A stretch of 64,000 bases of DNA from assembly GCF_019320115.1 (NCBI RefSeq), contig NC_089581.1, forward strand, positions 94,610,802-94,674,801, in the 5' to 3' direction. The translations under genes and the position numbers were made by a program. Each line of letters begins with the position of its first letter. Position 1 is the first letter of the stretch. The notes beneath the pieces were generated by a model, which had not been told where the DNA came from, made no database searches, and saw only the letters and a program-made list of their open reading frames with translations. Below are positions 1 through 11,206 of this stretch, piece after piece. The stretch comes from Miscanthus floridulus (Eukaryota; Streptophyta; Magnoliopsida; Poales; Poaceae).

Positions 1-609
1 TCCGTATACTGCTGTTTCTGATTCACACCGGACGCGTCCGGTGTGGCGACTAGATGTGTTCGGTCATTGAGTCTGTCGCCAAGATACCGGACGCGTCCGG
101 TCACTCTGTAACCAGCACGACTAACTCCTCTTCAACTCTATCTTCTTCACCCTTGCTCAAATGTGCCAACCACCAAGTGTATCACCTTGTGCACATGTGT
201 TAGCATATTTTCACAAACATTTTCAAGGGTGTTAGCACTCCACTAGATCCTAAATGCATATGCAATGAGTTAGAGCATCTAGTGGCACTTTGATAACCGC
301 ATTCCGATACGAGTTTCACCCCTCTTAATAGTACGGCTATCAAACCTAAATGTGATCACACTCTCTAAGTGTCTTGATCACTAAAACAAAATAGCTCATA
401 TGGTTTATACCTTTGCCTTGAGCTTTTTGTTTTTCTCTTTCTTCTTTCCAAGTCCAAGCACTTAATCATCATTATGATATCAACATCATCATGCTATGAT
501 CTTCATTTGCTTCATCACTTGGAGTATGCTACCTATCTCATGATCACTTGATAAACTAGGTTAGCACTTAGGGTTTCATCAATTCACCAAAACCAAACTA
601 GAGCTTTCA
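1..609 (-). repeat. 3' LTR of element A, truncated by window edge
   Basis: This segment aligns base for base with 33986-34594, the end of the other LTR of A, and both end in GAGCTTTCA. By eye I count about 23 substitutions in 609 bp and no indels. About 20 are transitions, many of them in the CG-rich palindromes. The LTR terminates with CA at 609, directly before the pyrimidine-rich complement of the polypurine tract. Confidence 0.92.
24..101. promoter_or_regulatory. CGG palindromes in LTR A
   Basis: There is a perfect 22-bp palindrome at 24-45 and a perfect 16-bp palindrome, ACCGGACGCGTCCGGT, at 86-101. The copies between them are degenerate. Related motifs recur in the LTRs of A (right copy), B and D, always just upstream of the TATA box in the transcription sense. 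Such CGG-containing palindromes are known in Sirevirus LTRs and are thought to be cis-regulatory; a role here is inferred. Confidence 0.7.
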
Positions 610-1771
610 ATCTCCCCCTTTTTGTAATTGATGACAACCCTTATACAAAGATATGAATTGAAATTCAATTGAATCCATGTTGCTTGCCCAAGCATATTTA
701 CCATGTGTAAAAGGATATGGACAAGTTTCATGAACTCCAAATGGTAGCAATTGCTCCCCCTACATATGTGCTAAGAGTTTGGATTGTAGCTTGCACATAT
801 GCTTAGATAGGAAATGTTGGAGTCAATGTCTACCACATGATGCTAAGGTATAAAAGATGGACCTTTGAAGCGTGATATCAATCGGAGTGCACCAATATAC
901 CATCCTTAGCACCATGGTTAGCTTAATACCACTTAGAAATATTTGGAAGTGAAATCACTAGATATCCTATGCATGCTAGTTTTCATTTCATCATTCAAAC
1001 CGACAACTAGCATACATCACACAAGCATGGATATTTTAAATTTGGAACTTATGCCATGCAAGCAAACATATGAAATGCACATTCAAATGCACCAAACAAG
1101 TTCATGAGCTTGCCCCCCCTACTTGTGTGCTCAAAATTTTTAATTGATCCCTTTCCTTTTTCACTTTTCTCCCCCTATGTCAAATATCAAGATATCTTTA
1201 TGTTTCTCTCCCTTTATGATATTTCTCCCCCTTTTTCACTATTTTTACTACTATCTTTGTTTCTCTCCCCCTTTGTCATCAATGACCACAAAGGTTTTGA
1301 ATATAGATAGTATTACTTGTAGGGTCGAGATTATCAATGTCAATCAATGGGGTGAGGATCATTTTCCCAAATTTGGTCCAATCTAGATCATTTGCCAAAG
1401 ATATTTAACTCGGTTTGATCCAAGGACAAGCTTCTTCACACCTCCAAATAAGGGTTATCTTGTACCATGTTGAGTTAAATACTTAGAGCTCATTTTCTAG
1501 ATCAAACACTAGGTTTACAAGCCCATAAACATGTCATATGCTACCACTAGATCAAGTCAAGCATAGAAGCAATAGTGATACCATATAAACATCAAAATCA
1601 TTTGATTTTCATGAATGAGCCTAATAAGATAGAACCACTTGAAGGTCCTAATAAAATTGAAAATGTGACTAGATGCACTAATCATGTCCTTAGCAAAGAT
1701 ATATGTCATGCCAATCAACTTTTACCTTGGATTGCTCGAAGGAGAGGCATGTCATATTAGTGGGGGGTGCA
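610..1771 (-). other. Element A 3' non-coding tract with multiple polypurine tracts
   Basis: No coding sequence is visible between the pol stop and the 3' LTR. The plus strand shows repeated CTCCCCCT-type runs near 610-625, 753-760, 1110-1118, 1165-1172, 1203-1209, 1222-1231 and 1263-1273. On the minus (sense) strand these read AAAGGGGGAGA-like, i.e. polypurine tracts. The one at 610-624 abuts the LTR and is the expected plus-strand primer; the others are extra copies. Short open frames at 1104-1386 and 1575-1760 have no recognisable product. Confidence 0.75.
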
Positions 1772-2360
1772 TCAACACATATTTGAGAAATCCAATATGT
1801 TCAACTCATTCCTTAGCTTGCAAAACCTTTTCTCATCCAATGGCTTGGTGAATATATCGACAAGTTGATCTTCAGTGCCTACACTCTCAATGCAAATATC
1901 CCCTTTTTGTTGGTGATCTCTTATGAAATGGTGGCGGACATCAATGTGCTTTGTTCTTGCATGTTGAACCGAATTGTTGGTTAGCTTGATTGCACTCTCA
2001 TTGTCACATAGCAATGGCACTTTCTTGAACTTGATTCCAAAGTCACACAAAGTGACCTTCATCCAAAGTATTTGTGCACAACAACTACCGGCGGATATGT
2101 ATTCGGCTTCGGCGATTAATAATGCAACACTATTTTGCTTCTTTGATGACCATGAAACAAGTGATCTTCCCAACAATTGACATGTGCCCGATGTGCTCTT
2201 TCTTTCAACCTTGCATCCCGCATAATCCGAGTCAGAGTAACCAACTAGCTCAAACTTTGCTCCTTTGGGATACCACAAACCAACATTTGGTGTATGCTTC
2301 AAGTACCTCAATATTCTCTTTGTAGCCTTCAAATGACTTTCACTTGGTGAGGCTTGAAAT
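1772..2360 (-). pseudogene. Element A pol, end of RT and RNase H
   Basis: This encodes the C-terminal part of a Copia polyprotein: the end of RT (RYLKHTPNVGLWYP), then RNase H, which removes RNA from the RNA-DNA hybrid. Visible RNase H signatures are YSDSDYAGC, KSTSG, SWSSKKQNSVALL, AEAEYI, CDNESAIKL and HIDVRHHFIRD, ending in the usual DIFTKPL. The frame reaches its natural stop at 1772 without a break. On the 5' side it runs past 2360 into the Gypsy LTR, so about 12 N-terminal residues (2361-2395) are foreign. The missing upstream RT lies at 27873-28713. Confidence 0.92.
2356..2360. repeat. Left target-site duplication GAAAT
   Basis: GAAAT sits immediately before the first base of Gypsy LTR1. 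The same five bases follow the last base of LTR3 at 27873-27877. Removing the array and one GAAAT restores GGCTTGAAATCTTGCACAC, which matches the uninterrupted relative at 44510-44530 apart from one base. Confidence 0.93.
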
Positions 2361-4272
2361 TGAAACGACCCCAATTTCCGCGAAGGGAAATCCACAGCGT
2401 CGAAATGTAATAAGACCGTTGAAGGTCATATTACCCAAATCCCAATCGAATATCACATCCATACAATGATAATATCAGAGTACAAATAGTGCGGAATTAC
2501 ATAATTTATTACATCGCCGCATTGGCGGAATCAAAAGTAGCATTCATTTAGAATAGCTTGAAGATAAGATCACCAAACTCGAGCGTAGGCATGAACCCCT
2601 CATCCGTCAAACTCCTCAGAGCTATACTCCTCAGTAGAACCTGTGTGCCAAAATTTATCAGTATGATTTGTACTACCCACTCCCATCCCTATGAGCATTG
2701 CTTTGTGGAAGTTGGATGCAAGTTGAACATAGTCAAAGGAACCTATAAAGCTGGGCTTTCCTATGCATTAGCATATCAAGTAAATAATAATAGTTTGTCA
2801 AGTTTTAACACCATTCCCACACACATTCCACTCCATTCCCTTTTTCTGAGCCAGGTTTCGATCCTGGGATCGATATACCACCATCTCCGTATCATCATCA
2901 TAACCATACCATCACTCAGTCGATAGGCCAACTCCCTCTCGGCACTGTCTCAAGGCCCGTAGCCCCTGGCTACGACCGACACTCTCTCACGGGGGAAGAA
3001 GAGAAGGACTCATCTCACTATCTAGTTTAAGCGAAACCCAGGAAAGGTCCATAGCCGACAAGTCGGCACATGTATCGATCCATCAACCATACACTCTGCA
3101 GAGGTTTTACATAACCACAAGATCCGCCTTCCTCGCCGACTGTCATCAACTAGGCTGATTCCGGCCGCTTGCTAGCCTAGGATAATGCCACTCTACCATT
3201 CAGCCCTGGTTCACCCTAAGTCAAGTCTGGGGTGGCTGAAACTGTGAGTCATGAGCCGGGTCCACAAGGTCTCCATGAAGTCTCGGAAGGGTGTGGGGGG
3301 AATCCTCTGTGCCCCGTACCTCCTTACACCGTCCGCTATCAACCTAGCAGTAGTGGCAATATCCTACCAAGTAGTCCAGTCGTCCCGCACCATATAGGGC
3401 GAGTGGTACGTAAGGCTTCCCGGTGAATCTGAGTACTAGCAAGTCCTTAGGGATGACCAAGCTAGAATGTCTTCATCTGGGTTTCCATTTACCGTGCCAC
3501 CACAGCACCTCCATCCCGGGCTCCTCCCATCACAGGTTCATACCCAGGACCTCCTCATATACCATTTACCCACCATAGGTATCCATTTCCAGGGGTGCCC
3601 AGGTAGCATCCCATAGCAAGACTTGCCCCAGGCTCGTCATATACTCCAACTTGGTCGACACAACCCCTACCCTCCACACACCCAAGTCACACACGCAACA
3701 CTCTCCCCATAGTCCAGATAACACCAGTTTCCACCACGCACATAGTATAAGCCTAGTAGAAGTATAAGCAATGAAATATGTAGCAGTAAGCGTGTGTCTA
3801 GCCTAATAGCAGGGTATGCTGGGGTAAGGTTGCATCAAGGTAAAGGCTTTCAAGCAAGCATACTACTATGCAAGTCCTATCATAATATGACTGTAGTAGT
3901 AAAGTAAAGCGATAGTAGTTCTATGTTAGCCATGCGTAATAGGTGCTACAAGATTAGGTGGGATGTGGCACCTTCAGTGTAGTCGTCTTCGTTCTCCTCA
4001 CGGTACTCACGGTCCTCGTCCATCAGGTTCTCCTCCGAGTCTGCATCGTTCGCATTATAGTCGCGTTAGCGATGTCTATAGAATAGCACAAAGAAGCAAT
4101 GGAAATTCAAAAGAGCCAAATGCACTCAAACATGGGTTCATTGCGTAGAGCTTGATTTTAGATGAGTTTTGGTCCTGGTTTCGTATTTTTCTGAGGTCGT
4201 ATGAATTAGTTATGAATTTCTGAAGTTTAAATCATTTCTGAAATTAGATAAAGGCTGAATTAATCCTGGGCT

Positions 4273-4588
4273 GACACGTGTCACGCTGTGACTGGTCCAC
4301 GTGGTATGATGACGTCAGCATGATGTCATCATGATGTCATCGTCTCGGTTCCGAGTTGACAGGTGGGGTCCAGCTGACGTCAGCATGATGTCAGCACGAC
4401 GTCAACATCTGACATGTGGGTCCAGAGCGTCCGTGCTACTAACATGTGGGGCCAGGTCAACGGTCAACATTGACCAGTCAACGGTCAATACGGGCCGGGT
4501 CTCGACTGGGCCTGGACAGGGCTAGATTTGGGCCGATCTGGGCCGGGCTGACCTAGACACGTGGCGTGCTGTGGTGCTGCCACGTGGC
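4273..4588. promoter_or_regulatory. Cluster of G-box, TGACGTCA and W-box motifs in LTR1
   Basis: The plus strand shows GACACGTGTC (4273-4282), CCACGTGG (4297-4304), TGACGTCA (4310-4317 and 4375-4382) and CGACGTCA (4397-4404). W-box cores follow at 4455-4460, 4462-4467, 4470-4475, 4477-4481 and 4483-4488. ACACGTGGC (4557-4565) and CCACGTGGC (4580-4588) close the cluster. These are textbook bZIP (G-box/CRE) and WRKY sites. The cluster lies about 1.3-1.6 kb downstream of the predicted LTR TATA box, so it would act as a downstream or bidirectional enhancer. Function is inferred. Confidence 0.55.
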
Positions 4589-5918
4589 GCAGTTGGGCTC
4601 TTACTGGGCTTCGTTTCCTGGCTGTGGGCGTGAGCGTGGCTCACGGTGGACCCAAGTTCACGGTCCATGGACCTAAGGCAGGGTCCATGGTGGTCCAAGT
4701 CCATCATCATTTCCCCTTGGCTCGGCTCATGTGCACCGGGTGCAGGGCTGCGCTGCTCAACTCGCCCCTTCTCCTCTGTTTCTTCCACGGTGCGCTCCCG
4801 CTGGCGACGTGCTCACCGGTGAGCTCCCACAATGGCTCAGGCATCCAATTGAGGTGGGGAAAAGCCTCCCCGCTCCATGGCGACTGCAACGGTGGGGCCA
4901 GGGCAATGGATGGTGCTTCCTAAGTCACTGGTCACAGCAAACGGCGGCTCGAGCACAACCGGCGTGCAGGAATGGCGCGGGTGCAGCGGCATTGGCCGGT
5001 TCTGTGGTGTGTGTGGGCGTCACAATGCTCCAGCGGGCATGTTGGGCAGGTCGAGGGGTTCTCCAGGCCCTCTAGTGGCTTTGGCCATGGCAGCGGCCCT
5101 CCGATCACATTGGCGGCGTTGGTGTGGGGGCTATGGCCTCGGAGGGGCGTCACAGTGGGGTGTGTAGGCTCCTACGGATCCGTGTGGATGCGGCGAGGGC
5201 GTCCAGAGCTCAGAGCAGGACTTCCGGTTTCCAGGTGGCCGGTAGGGTCTTCCCGGTGGCCACGGCGACATGGTGACGACGGCGAGGCGCATGGGTCACT
5301 ACGGGGCTCTAGCGGGGTGGTCATGGCATGCACGTGAGTTACCCGTGGCTTCAGCGAACAGGATGGGCGAGTGGGTGTGCCACGGCGACATGCTCTAGTG
5401 GTGGGTGTGCCATGGTGGCGGTGTCGTGAGCTTGGCATGCGTGCTCGACTACGGCGTCTGTGGGACTTGGAGAGGTCTACAGCGTCCAAGAGCTCGGAGG
5501 TGGTCGCGGTGTGCGCGTGAGTGTGCTGTGCTTGTGTGCCTAAAGACCGGACATGGCCTTGGCCTATGCACTCATGGTATGGAGCGCCATGGCCAGAGTA
5601 GCAAGGTCCAGTGGCGAGCCGGGGAAGAACCGAGGCTCACCGTGGGTGCTGTGGAAGAGAGGATGGCGGTGCAGTGATGAGTTGCGGCCATGTAGCTCCA
5701 GAAGCAGTGCCGTGCAGTGCCGACCCACGACCGTGATGATGACGACGGCATCACCCTCGGCTCCGGCGACTTCGGCAGCGCGCGGGGGCTCCGATCCTCT
5801 TCTCACGGTCTCCTTCTTGGCACTCTACTCTCGGTGCGGTGCGGCTGCTGGGCCACCAAGCGGCTGCGGAGGCTGAGGGTGAGGCTAAGGCACTAGGCAT
5901 GAGCGACGTGCAGGCTGG

Positions 5919-5927
5919 CTTTATAGC
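5919..5927 (-). promoter_or_regulatory. Predicted TATA box of Gypsy LTR1
   Basis: The minus strand reads GCTATAAAG here. The same motif with conserved flanks (GGCTTTATAGC on plus) is present at matching places in LTR2 and LTR3. It is the clearest TATA box in the LTR and would start transcription leftward. The start site itself is not visible. Confidence 0.5.
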
Positions 5928-6531
5928 TGAGTGCCATGCCTCCCATGGCGGATGGCATCATGCGGTGGAGGCATGGGTGAGGAAGACGACACTGTAGACA
6001 GGGTGGCTGACATGCGGGGTCCAGCGGGCAGTGGCTGCGAGCGACGAAGACAGGTGCGTGGGCGTGGGTGACGCGCTGGGCCGGCTCGTGGGCTGTGCGC
6101 GCATGCTGGGAAGATGGGAAGGGTTGGTAGGCCGGTTGGGCTGGCTAGCGTGGGCCGAGCAGGCCGAGGCAGTTTGCGAGGCCTACATCCTTTCTCTTCT
6201 TTTTCTATTTTGTTTGAATTCAAATTTGGTTCTAGAATTTGAATTCCAAATTGGTGCACCTAATTTATTGGAGTTGTTAAGCATATCATAACTCAAATGG
6301 AAATCCAAATCACATTTTGAATAATCAATGTATGCAACACTTTATTTGTTAGAATTTAAATAAACACAATTAACTAATGACATGCCATGCTTATGTGTTA
6401 ACTTGGGTTGGGGTTAGACCTAATGCATCTCTTAGGTTGGGTTTTCTATACATGACACTCATCATCACATGGGTGTTCTAAGAAAATTTTGTAGTTGGTA
6501 TTTTTAGTGTGTGGATTTTTGGGTTGTTACA

Positions 6532-6545
6532 GTCCTACCCCCTTA
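6532..6545 (-). promoter_or_regulatory. Polypurine tract of Gypsy internal 1
   Basis: The sense (minus) strand reads TAAGGGGGTAGGAC immediately before the LTR start TGTAACAACCC. This is the expected plus-strand primer for reverse transcription and confirms the LTR boundary. Confidence 0.85.
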
Positions 6546-6565
6546 ACAGAATCTTGTCCCCGAGA

Positions 6566-6709
6566 TTAAAGTGTAACGTACTCTTCGAAAAGGTAAGGAT
6601 ATCGCAGCCGGAGGTCAGACTCTTTCTCCCATGTTGCTTCTCTCTCTGTGTGATTGCTCCATTGGATCTTGCACATAGGGATAGTCTTGCTTCGGGTCTC
6701 TTTGGTATC
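6566..6709 (-). pseudogene. Chromodomain at integrase C-terminus, internal 1
   Basis: Downstream of a TGA at 6710-6712 the same frame continues for 47 codons to a stop at 6566. It reads a canonical retrotransposon chromodomain tail with IPMCKIQWSNHTEREATWE and a terminal LRYPYLF. Chromodomains of this class bind methylated histone H3 and direct integration into heterochromatin. The domain is intact in sequence but separated from integrase by the stop. An identical arrangement occurs in internal 2. Confidence 0.85.
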
Positions 6710-7860
6710 TCAGCCCAGAATTCTGATAGGATGTTCTTTATACTCAAGTGTATCTTGAATGTCAAGTGTATCAGTTGGAATTACTTCATCGGGCACTCTC
6801 AAACACTTGCGTAGCTGTGAGACATGGAATACGGGATGTACACCCATCAATTCCTCGGGTAGCTCAAGTTTGTAGGCGAGCTTTCCAACCCTCTTGCAAA
6901 TCTTGTATGGGCCAACGAATCTAGGGGCAAGCTTTCCTTTCACATAGAATCTGACAGTTCCATGTAGCGGGGATACCTTGAGATAGATGAAATCTCCCAC
7001 ATTGAACTCAAGTTCTCTTCTCCTTTTGTCAGCATAGCTCTTGTATTGACTTTGAGCAATTCTCAAGTTTCCCTTCACTTGAGAAACTCCTTCTTCTGCA
7101 TCTTGAATCTTAGCGAAGTCAAAGAATGATCTTTCTCCCGGATGGGACCACATCAAAGGTGTCTTACAAGGTCTTTAATACAGAGCTTCAAATGGCGACA
7201 TCTTGATACTGGCTTGGTAGCTGTTGTTGTAAGAGAACTCTGCATAGGGTAGGCATTTCTCCCAATGAGGGCCATAATTCAGTACACTAGCGCGAAGCAT
7301 GTCTTCTAAGATCTGATTTACTCATTCTGTCTGTCCATCTGTTTGTGGGTGATAAGCGGTACTGAAATCAAGTTTGGTTCCAATGGACTTGTGCAGAGCT
7401 TCCCAGAATCAGGACACAAACTGAGGACCACGATCAGATACAATGCTAGAGGGAGCTCCATGCAGTCTGAGAATATGCTCAACATATAGATCCGCTAATT
7501 TTTCGGCATTGGTCTTGGTCTTAACTGGTACGAAGTGAGCAATCTTGGTCAAACGATCAACAATCGCCCAGATGGAATCATTGCCTTTCTGTGATCGGGG
7601 CAATCCAACTATGAAATCCATGGATATGTTCTCCCATTTCCACTTGGGAACGTCAAGAGGCTTTAGCAATCCTATAGGCCTTTGATGTTCAGCCTTGACT
7701 CTATTGCTGGTGTCACAATGTGCCACATGTCCTGCAATGTCTGTCTTCATGCCTTTACACTAGAAGTGTTTCTTTAGGTCTTGATACATCTTTGAACCCC
7801 CAGGGTGAATACAGTACTTGGAATCATGAGCTTCTAACAGAATTTCCTCTCTTAGTGCTA
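6710..7860 (-). pseudogene. Gypsy integrase, internal 1
   Basis: Integrase inserts the cDNA into the genome. The N-terminal HHCC zinc motif is visible ([12 protein letters not shown], then HVAHCDTSNRVK), but the last cysteine is serine; copy 2 has CDTCKRVK. The catalytic core shows MDFIVGLP and IVSDRGPQF (first and second Asp). The C-terminal part shows KGKLAPRFVGPYKI and HPVFHVSQLRKCL. In-frame stops lie at 7760 (in the zinc-finger approach), 7409 (CGA to TGA relative to copy 2), 7322, 7175 and 6710. There are no frameshifts, so the frame stays continuous with RNase H. Confidence 0.9.
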
Positions 7861-8124
7861 GGTTAGATGGAACACAGATTCTGTTCTTGAACCAGATGGT
7901 TCCTTGTTCATCTCCTTGGTGGTTGGTCTTGTAGCCTAGTTTCATCAGACCACAAAGATATTCAATCTCTTCACAACTTTTCTGAGCTTGATGAATGCGA
8001 TCTGTGAGATCATACTGTATGTGGAGCTCATTCAACAAGTCATGCGGTAGTATCTCAAGTTGGAAATCATCAATCTCTTCCTTGAGCTCAGGTGGTACGG
8101 ATTCAGTGATCAAGGTGTGACAGT

Positions 8125-8710
8125 AACTCTTGCGACTGAGAGCATCTGCGACTACATTAGCTTTTCCCAGATGATAGTGAATTTCAAGGTCATAGTCCTT
8201 GATCAACTTTAGCCATCGGCGTTGCCTCATATTTAGATCTTCCTGAGTGAAAAAGTACTTCAAGCTCTTGTGATCCGTATAGATATCACACTTGTTGCCT
8301 ATCAAGTTGTGTCTCTAGATCTTCAAGGCGTGCACAACTGCTGCTAATTCAAGATCATGAGTTGGATAACGGTTCTCGTGTTCTTTCAACTGTCGAGACG
8401 CATATGCGATCACTCTTCCATCTTGCATCAGTACACAACCAAGTCCTTGACGGGATGCATCACAATAGACCACGAAATCTTTGCTGATATCCGGCAATGC
8501 TAGCACAGGAGTTGTGGTAAGCTTCAGTTTCAGTTCCTGGAAGCTTTGCTCGCATGCGGGCGTCCATTCAAACTCCTTAGTCTTCTTCAAAAGGTTGGTC
8601 ATTGGACGGGCTATCTTGGAGAAGTTCTCAATGAATCGGCGATAATATCCGGCCAATCCCAAGAAACTTCTGACTTCTGTCACATTACGGGGTTGATCCC
8701 ACTCTTTCAC
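8125..8710 (-). pseudogene. Gypsy RNase H, internal 1
   Basis: This domain follows the RT connection ([23 protein letters not shown]). Catalytic residues are visible in order: Asp in VVYCDAS, Glu in [12 protein letters not shown], Asp in [10 protein letters not shown] and Asp in ADALSRK. The frame is interrupted by one TAG at 8315-8317, where the family normally has Trp (KIWRH). The same TAG occurs at 19027 in internal 2. Confidence 0.92.
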
Positions 8711-9493
8711 AGCTTCAATCTTGGCTGGGTCAACTATGACACCTTCAGCTGATAGTACATGGCCTAAGAAGGCAACTTCCTATAGCCAAAACTCGCATTT
8801 ACTGAACTTGGCGTAGAGCTGATGTTGGGCTAGTTTCTCAAGCACCGTTCTCAGATGATGTTCGTGTTCTTCAGCGGTGGATGAATAGACAAGGATATCA
8901 TCAATGAATACCACCATGAACTTATCCAGATCATCCATGAAAACTTTATTCATCATGTTCATGAAGTAGGCGGGAGCATTCGTGAGTCCAAAGGACACCA
9001 CGGTGAACTCAAACTGACCATACCTAGTCAGAAAAGCTATCTTCGGGATGTCACTCTCTCGAATCTTCATCTGATGATAGCCGGATCTGAGGTCAATCTT
9101 GGAGAAATACTTGGCACCTCGAAGCTGATCAAGCAGATCATCAATCCTTGGTAGGGGATACTTGTTCTTGATGGTGACTGAGTTGAAGTTCCGGTAATCA
9201 ATGCACATTCTCATTGAGCCATCCTTCTTCTTGACAAACAGAATAGGGGATCCCCAGGGTGAAGCACTAGGTCTGATATATCCCTTCAAGATGAGCTCAT
9301 CAAGCTGTTTCTTGAGCTCGGTCAGTTCATCAACTGACATGCGATAAGGTCTCTTGGCAATTGGTCCTATTCCTAGCAAAAGATCAATGATGAACTCTAC
9401 ATCACGGTCTGGTGGCATACCCGGTAATTCTTCAGGGAATACATCGGGATAGTCTCTGACCACTGGCACATCATGAACTATCTTCTCCTCTTT
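8711..9493 (-). pseudogene. Gypsy reverse transcriptase, internal 1
   Basis: This reads from the spacer [17 protein letters not shown] into RT, with [37 protein letters not shown] and the catalytic box [11 protein letters not shown]. Length and motif order match the Ty3/Gypsy RT. The frame ends at TAG 8780-8782 (WL-stop), where internal 2 has CAG, a clear CAG to TAG change. The next 23 codons continue in frame into the RNase H connection. Confidence 0.93.
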
Positions 9494-9912
9494 CTATGAT
9501 TCTGAACTTACTTTAAGGGCACACAAGATAGAGGTAGACTTTCCGGACTGGGGTTCACATCTAATGACTTGGCCTGATGGGTGGGTCACTTGGACATATC
9601 TAGGTGAACATGATATGATACCTCGGTGAATGGTTAGCCAATCCATACCTAAGATGACATCTAGGTTTGTGGAAGGTAATAGGGTTAGGTCGGCTTTAAA
9701 GATAAGACCCTCAATGGTAAGACTCACTCCCTTACAGATGTGGGTGCATTTTAGGTCTCCTAAGGGTGAACTGGTGATGATAGGCTTCTCACGTGGGGTT
9801 ACAGGCAGGTCATGTTCTCGTGCAAACTTGGATGATATATATGAACAAGTTGCTCCAGAGTCAAATAGAACTGATGCAGTATTGCCTTTAACTAAAAACA
9901 AATCGTACACAA
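9494..9912 (-). pseudogene. Gypsy aspartic protease, internal 1
   Basis: Retroviral-type aspartic protease that cleaves Gag-Pol. The active site is LFDSGATCSYIS, with the flap-side motif LDVILGMDWL about 75 residues later. The frame is continuous with gag upstream and RT downstream. A TAG at 9494 replaces a Gln codon that internal 2 retains (SLESQKEEK). Confidence 0.9.
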
Positions 9913-11206
9913 TGTCAGGGGCAGCCTGTGCTTCCTCGGCGTCTAGATGGTTGAGACGTCCATGAGTGGCAGATCCCTTGAACTGAGACTTCTGAGCAGC
10001 TGAGTTCTGTGGGCACTCAGCGGCCTTGTGACCTAGCTGGCCACAAGCAAAGTAGGTGAAAGGCGTACCACCTGTAGGGGTTGGCGCGGTTGCCTTCCAG
10101 TTTCACATGCTTGGTGTAGAGCGGTTCTGTGCTGGGCGTTCATTCGCTAAGCGGGGACGGTTGAAATGGTCCTGAGTGTTGCAGTCCTGAGCATAACGGT
10201 CCCAGGTGTAATGATCCTGAGTAGGGCGGGAGTATTTGGCGGTGTAGCCTCCACTTCCCCTACTCGATCTAGGGTTGTCATCCCTGTTGTGGCGAGAGCG
10301 TTCCCTAGATGGTGCAACTCTGTAGAACCTCTTGCGATCACGACCACGAAGAGACTCCTCAGGCTTATGCTTCCTCTCCCTGTACTCTTCTCTAGCTTCA
10401 GCACGGTCCTTCTCAATCTAGATGCAGCTATCCACCAGAGCACGCAATGTGTTGCTCTCAATACCGCCAAACTTTAGCTTGATGTGCGGGTTAAGTCCCT
10501 TGCGGTAATAGTACAACTTCTCCTTCTCAGAGTTCACAACATAAGAAGGTGCATAGCATAGAAGGTTGGTGAAACGAGTAGTGTACTCAGTCACCCTGTC
10601 CTGTCCCATCTTGATGTTGCGGAACTCCTCAGCTTTGGCCTCCATGATACCCTTGGGAATGTGATACTCAGTGAATGCTTCGGCGAACTCATCCCACGAG
10701 ATATTGGCAGGGTCCTCATGGGAATCACTAAAACTATCCCACCAGGCACGTGCTACACCTATGAGCTGGTGTGCGGCTGCTCCAACACACTCATTGTCGA
10801 TGAAAGTAGTGAGGTCAAGCTTCTTCTCCATCTCCTTGAGCCAGTCATCGGCTACAAGCGGGTCAGGGTTGGTGCCATAATAGGTAGGTGGCCTTAGCTT
10901 CAGGAATCCTTCTAGCTTCCTTTGGAAGTCATACTACTGACCTCCCTGGTGACGGTTTGCTCCTTCAACAAGAGCTGCAAGAAGCTGGGTCTGTTGTGCC
11001 ATCACTTCTGCCAGGTTCGGTGGTGGTGGTGGTGGAATGTTCTCCTCAGGCGGCGGAGTATTCTCTAGGTGGAAGGGTATCCCTCCACGTCCACGGCCAC
11101 AGCCATGGCCACGGTTGTTGCCACCACGTCCCCCATTTGGTTCAACTGGTTCAGGGGTTAGCGCACGTCCATGGTTCATTAGGCGATTAGACTGGCAGTT
11201 CGGCAT
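9913..11206 (-). pseudogene. Gypsy gag, internal 1
   Basis: Structural Gag that assembles the RNA-packaging particle. It starts at MPNCQSNRLMNHGRA (11206), has a Gly/Arg-rich and Pro-rich N-terminus, then the conserved capsid block (ADDWLKEMEKKLDL, ARAWWDSF, WDEFAEAF, FRNIKMGQDRVTEYTTRF). A charged RS/RD-rich tail and a zinc knuckle follow at about 10015-10060. The knuckle reads YFACGQLGHKAAEC, so its first Cys has become Tyr. In-frame stops occur at 10934, at 10418 and in the tail. Gag and pol form one frame from 11206 to 6566 with stops but no indel shift, as expected for a single Gag-Pol polyprotein. Confidence 0.88.

Larger units (their letters stand above)
1..2360 (-). mobile_element. 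Sirevirus-type Copia element A, 3' portion
   Basis: This is the 3' end of a minus-strand Copia element whose other half lies at 27873-34594. It holds a partial 3' LTR, a non-coding tract with repeated polypurine tracts, and the RNase H end of pol. The two halves are joined by logic: the intact relative C reads straight through from RNase H into RT at 44500-44530, whereas here the reading stops at 2360 and resumes at 27873. Multiple PPTs, a Met-tRNA primer site and CGG palindromes in the LTR are hallmarks of the Sirevirus (Maximus/SIRE) lineage. The left end of the element lies outside the window. Confidence 0.9.
2361..6531 (-). repeat. Gypsy LTR1 (3' LTR of internal 1), 4171 bp
   Basis: Boundaries are set by the GAAAT duplication on the left and by the shared end TTGGGTTGTTACA followed by the PPT on the right. 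The ends are AT-rich and the middle (about 4260-6180) is GC-rich. It is about 150 bp shorter than LTR2 and 130 bp shorter than LTR3. Much of the difference is the absence around 5365-5400 of a minisatellite present in the other two. Open frames inside it occur in several frames on both strands and encode nothing recognisable. Confidence 0.92.

Noticed and set aside
2558..2926. 122-codon plus-strand ORF repeated at 13119-13487 and 23767-24063
   Set aside because: It lies in the Gypsy LTR end, has no recognisable domain and is shortened by a substitution in LTR3. Its repetition only reflects LTR identity.
4561..5876. Overlapping open frames up to 121 codons on both strands in Gypsy LTR1 (and their equivalents in LTR2 and LTR3)
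   Set aside because: They lie in GC-rich LTR sequence where stops are scarce, occur in several frames at once, have no conserved domain and change frame between the three LTRs.
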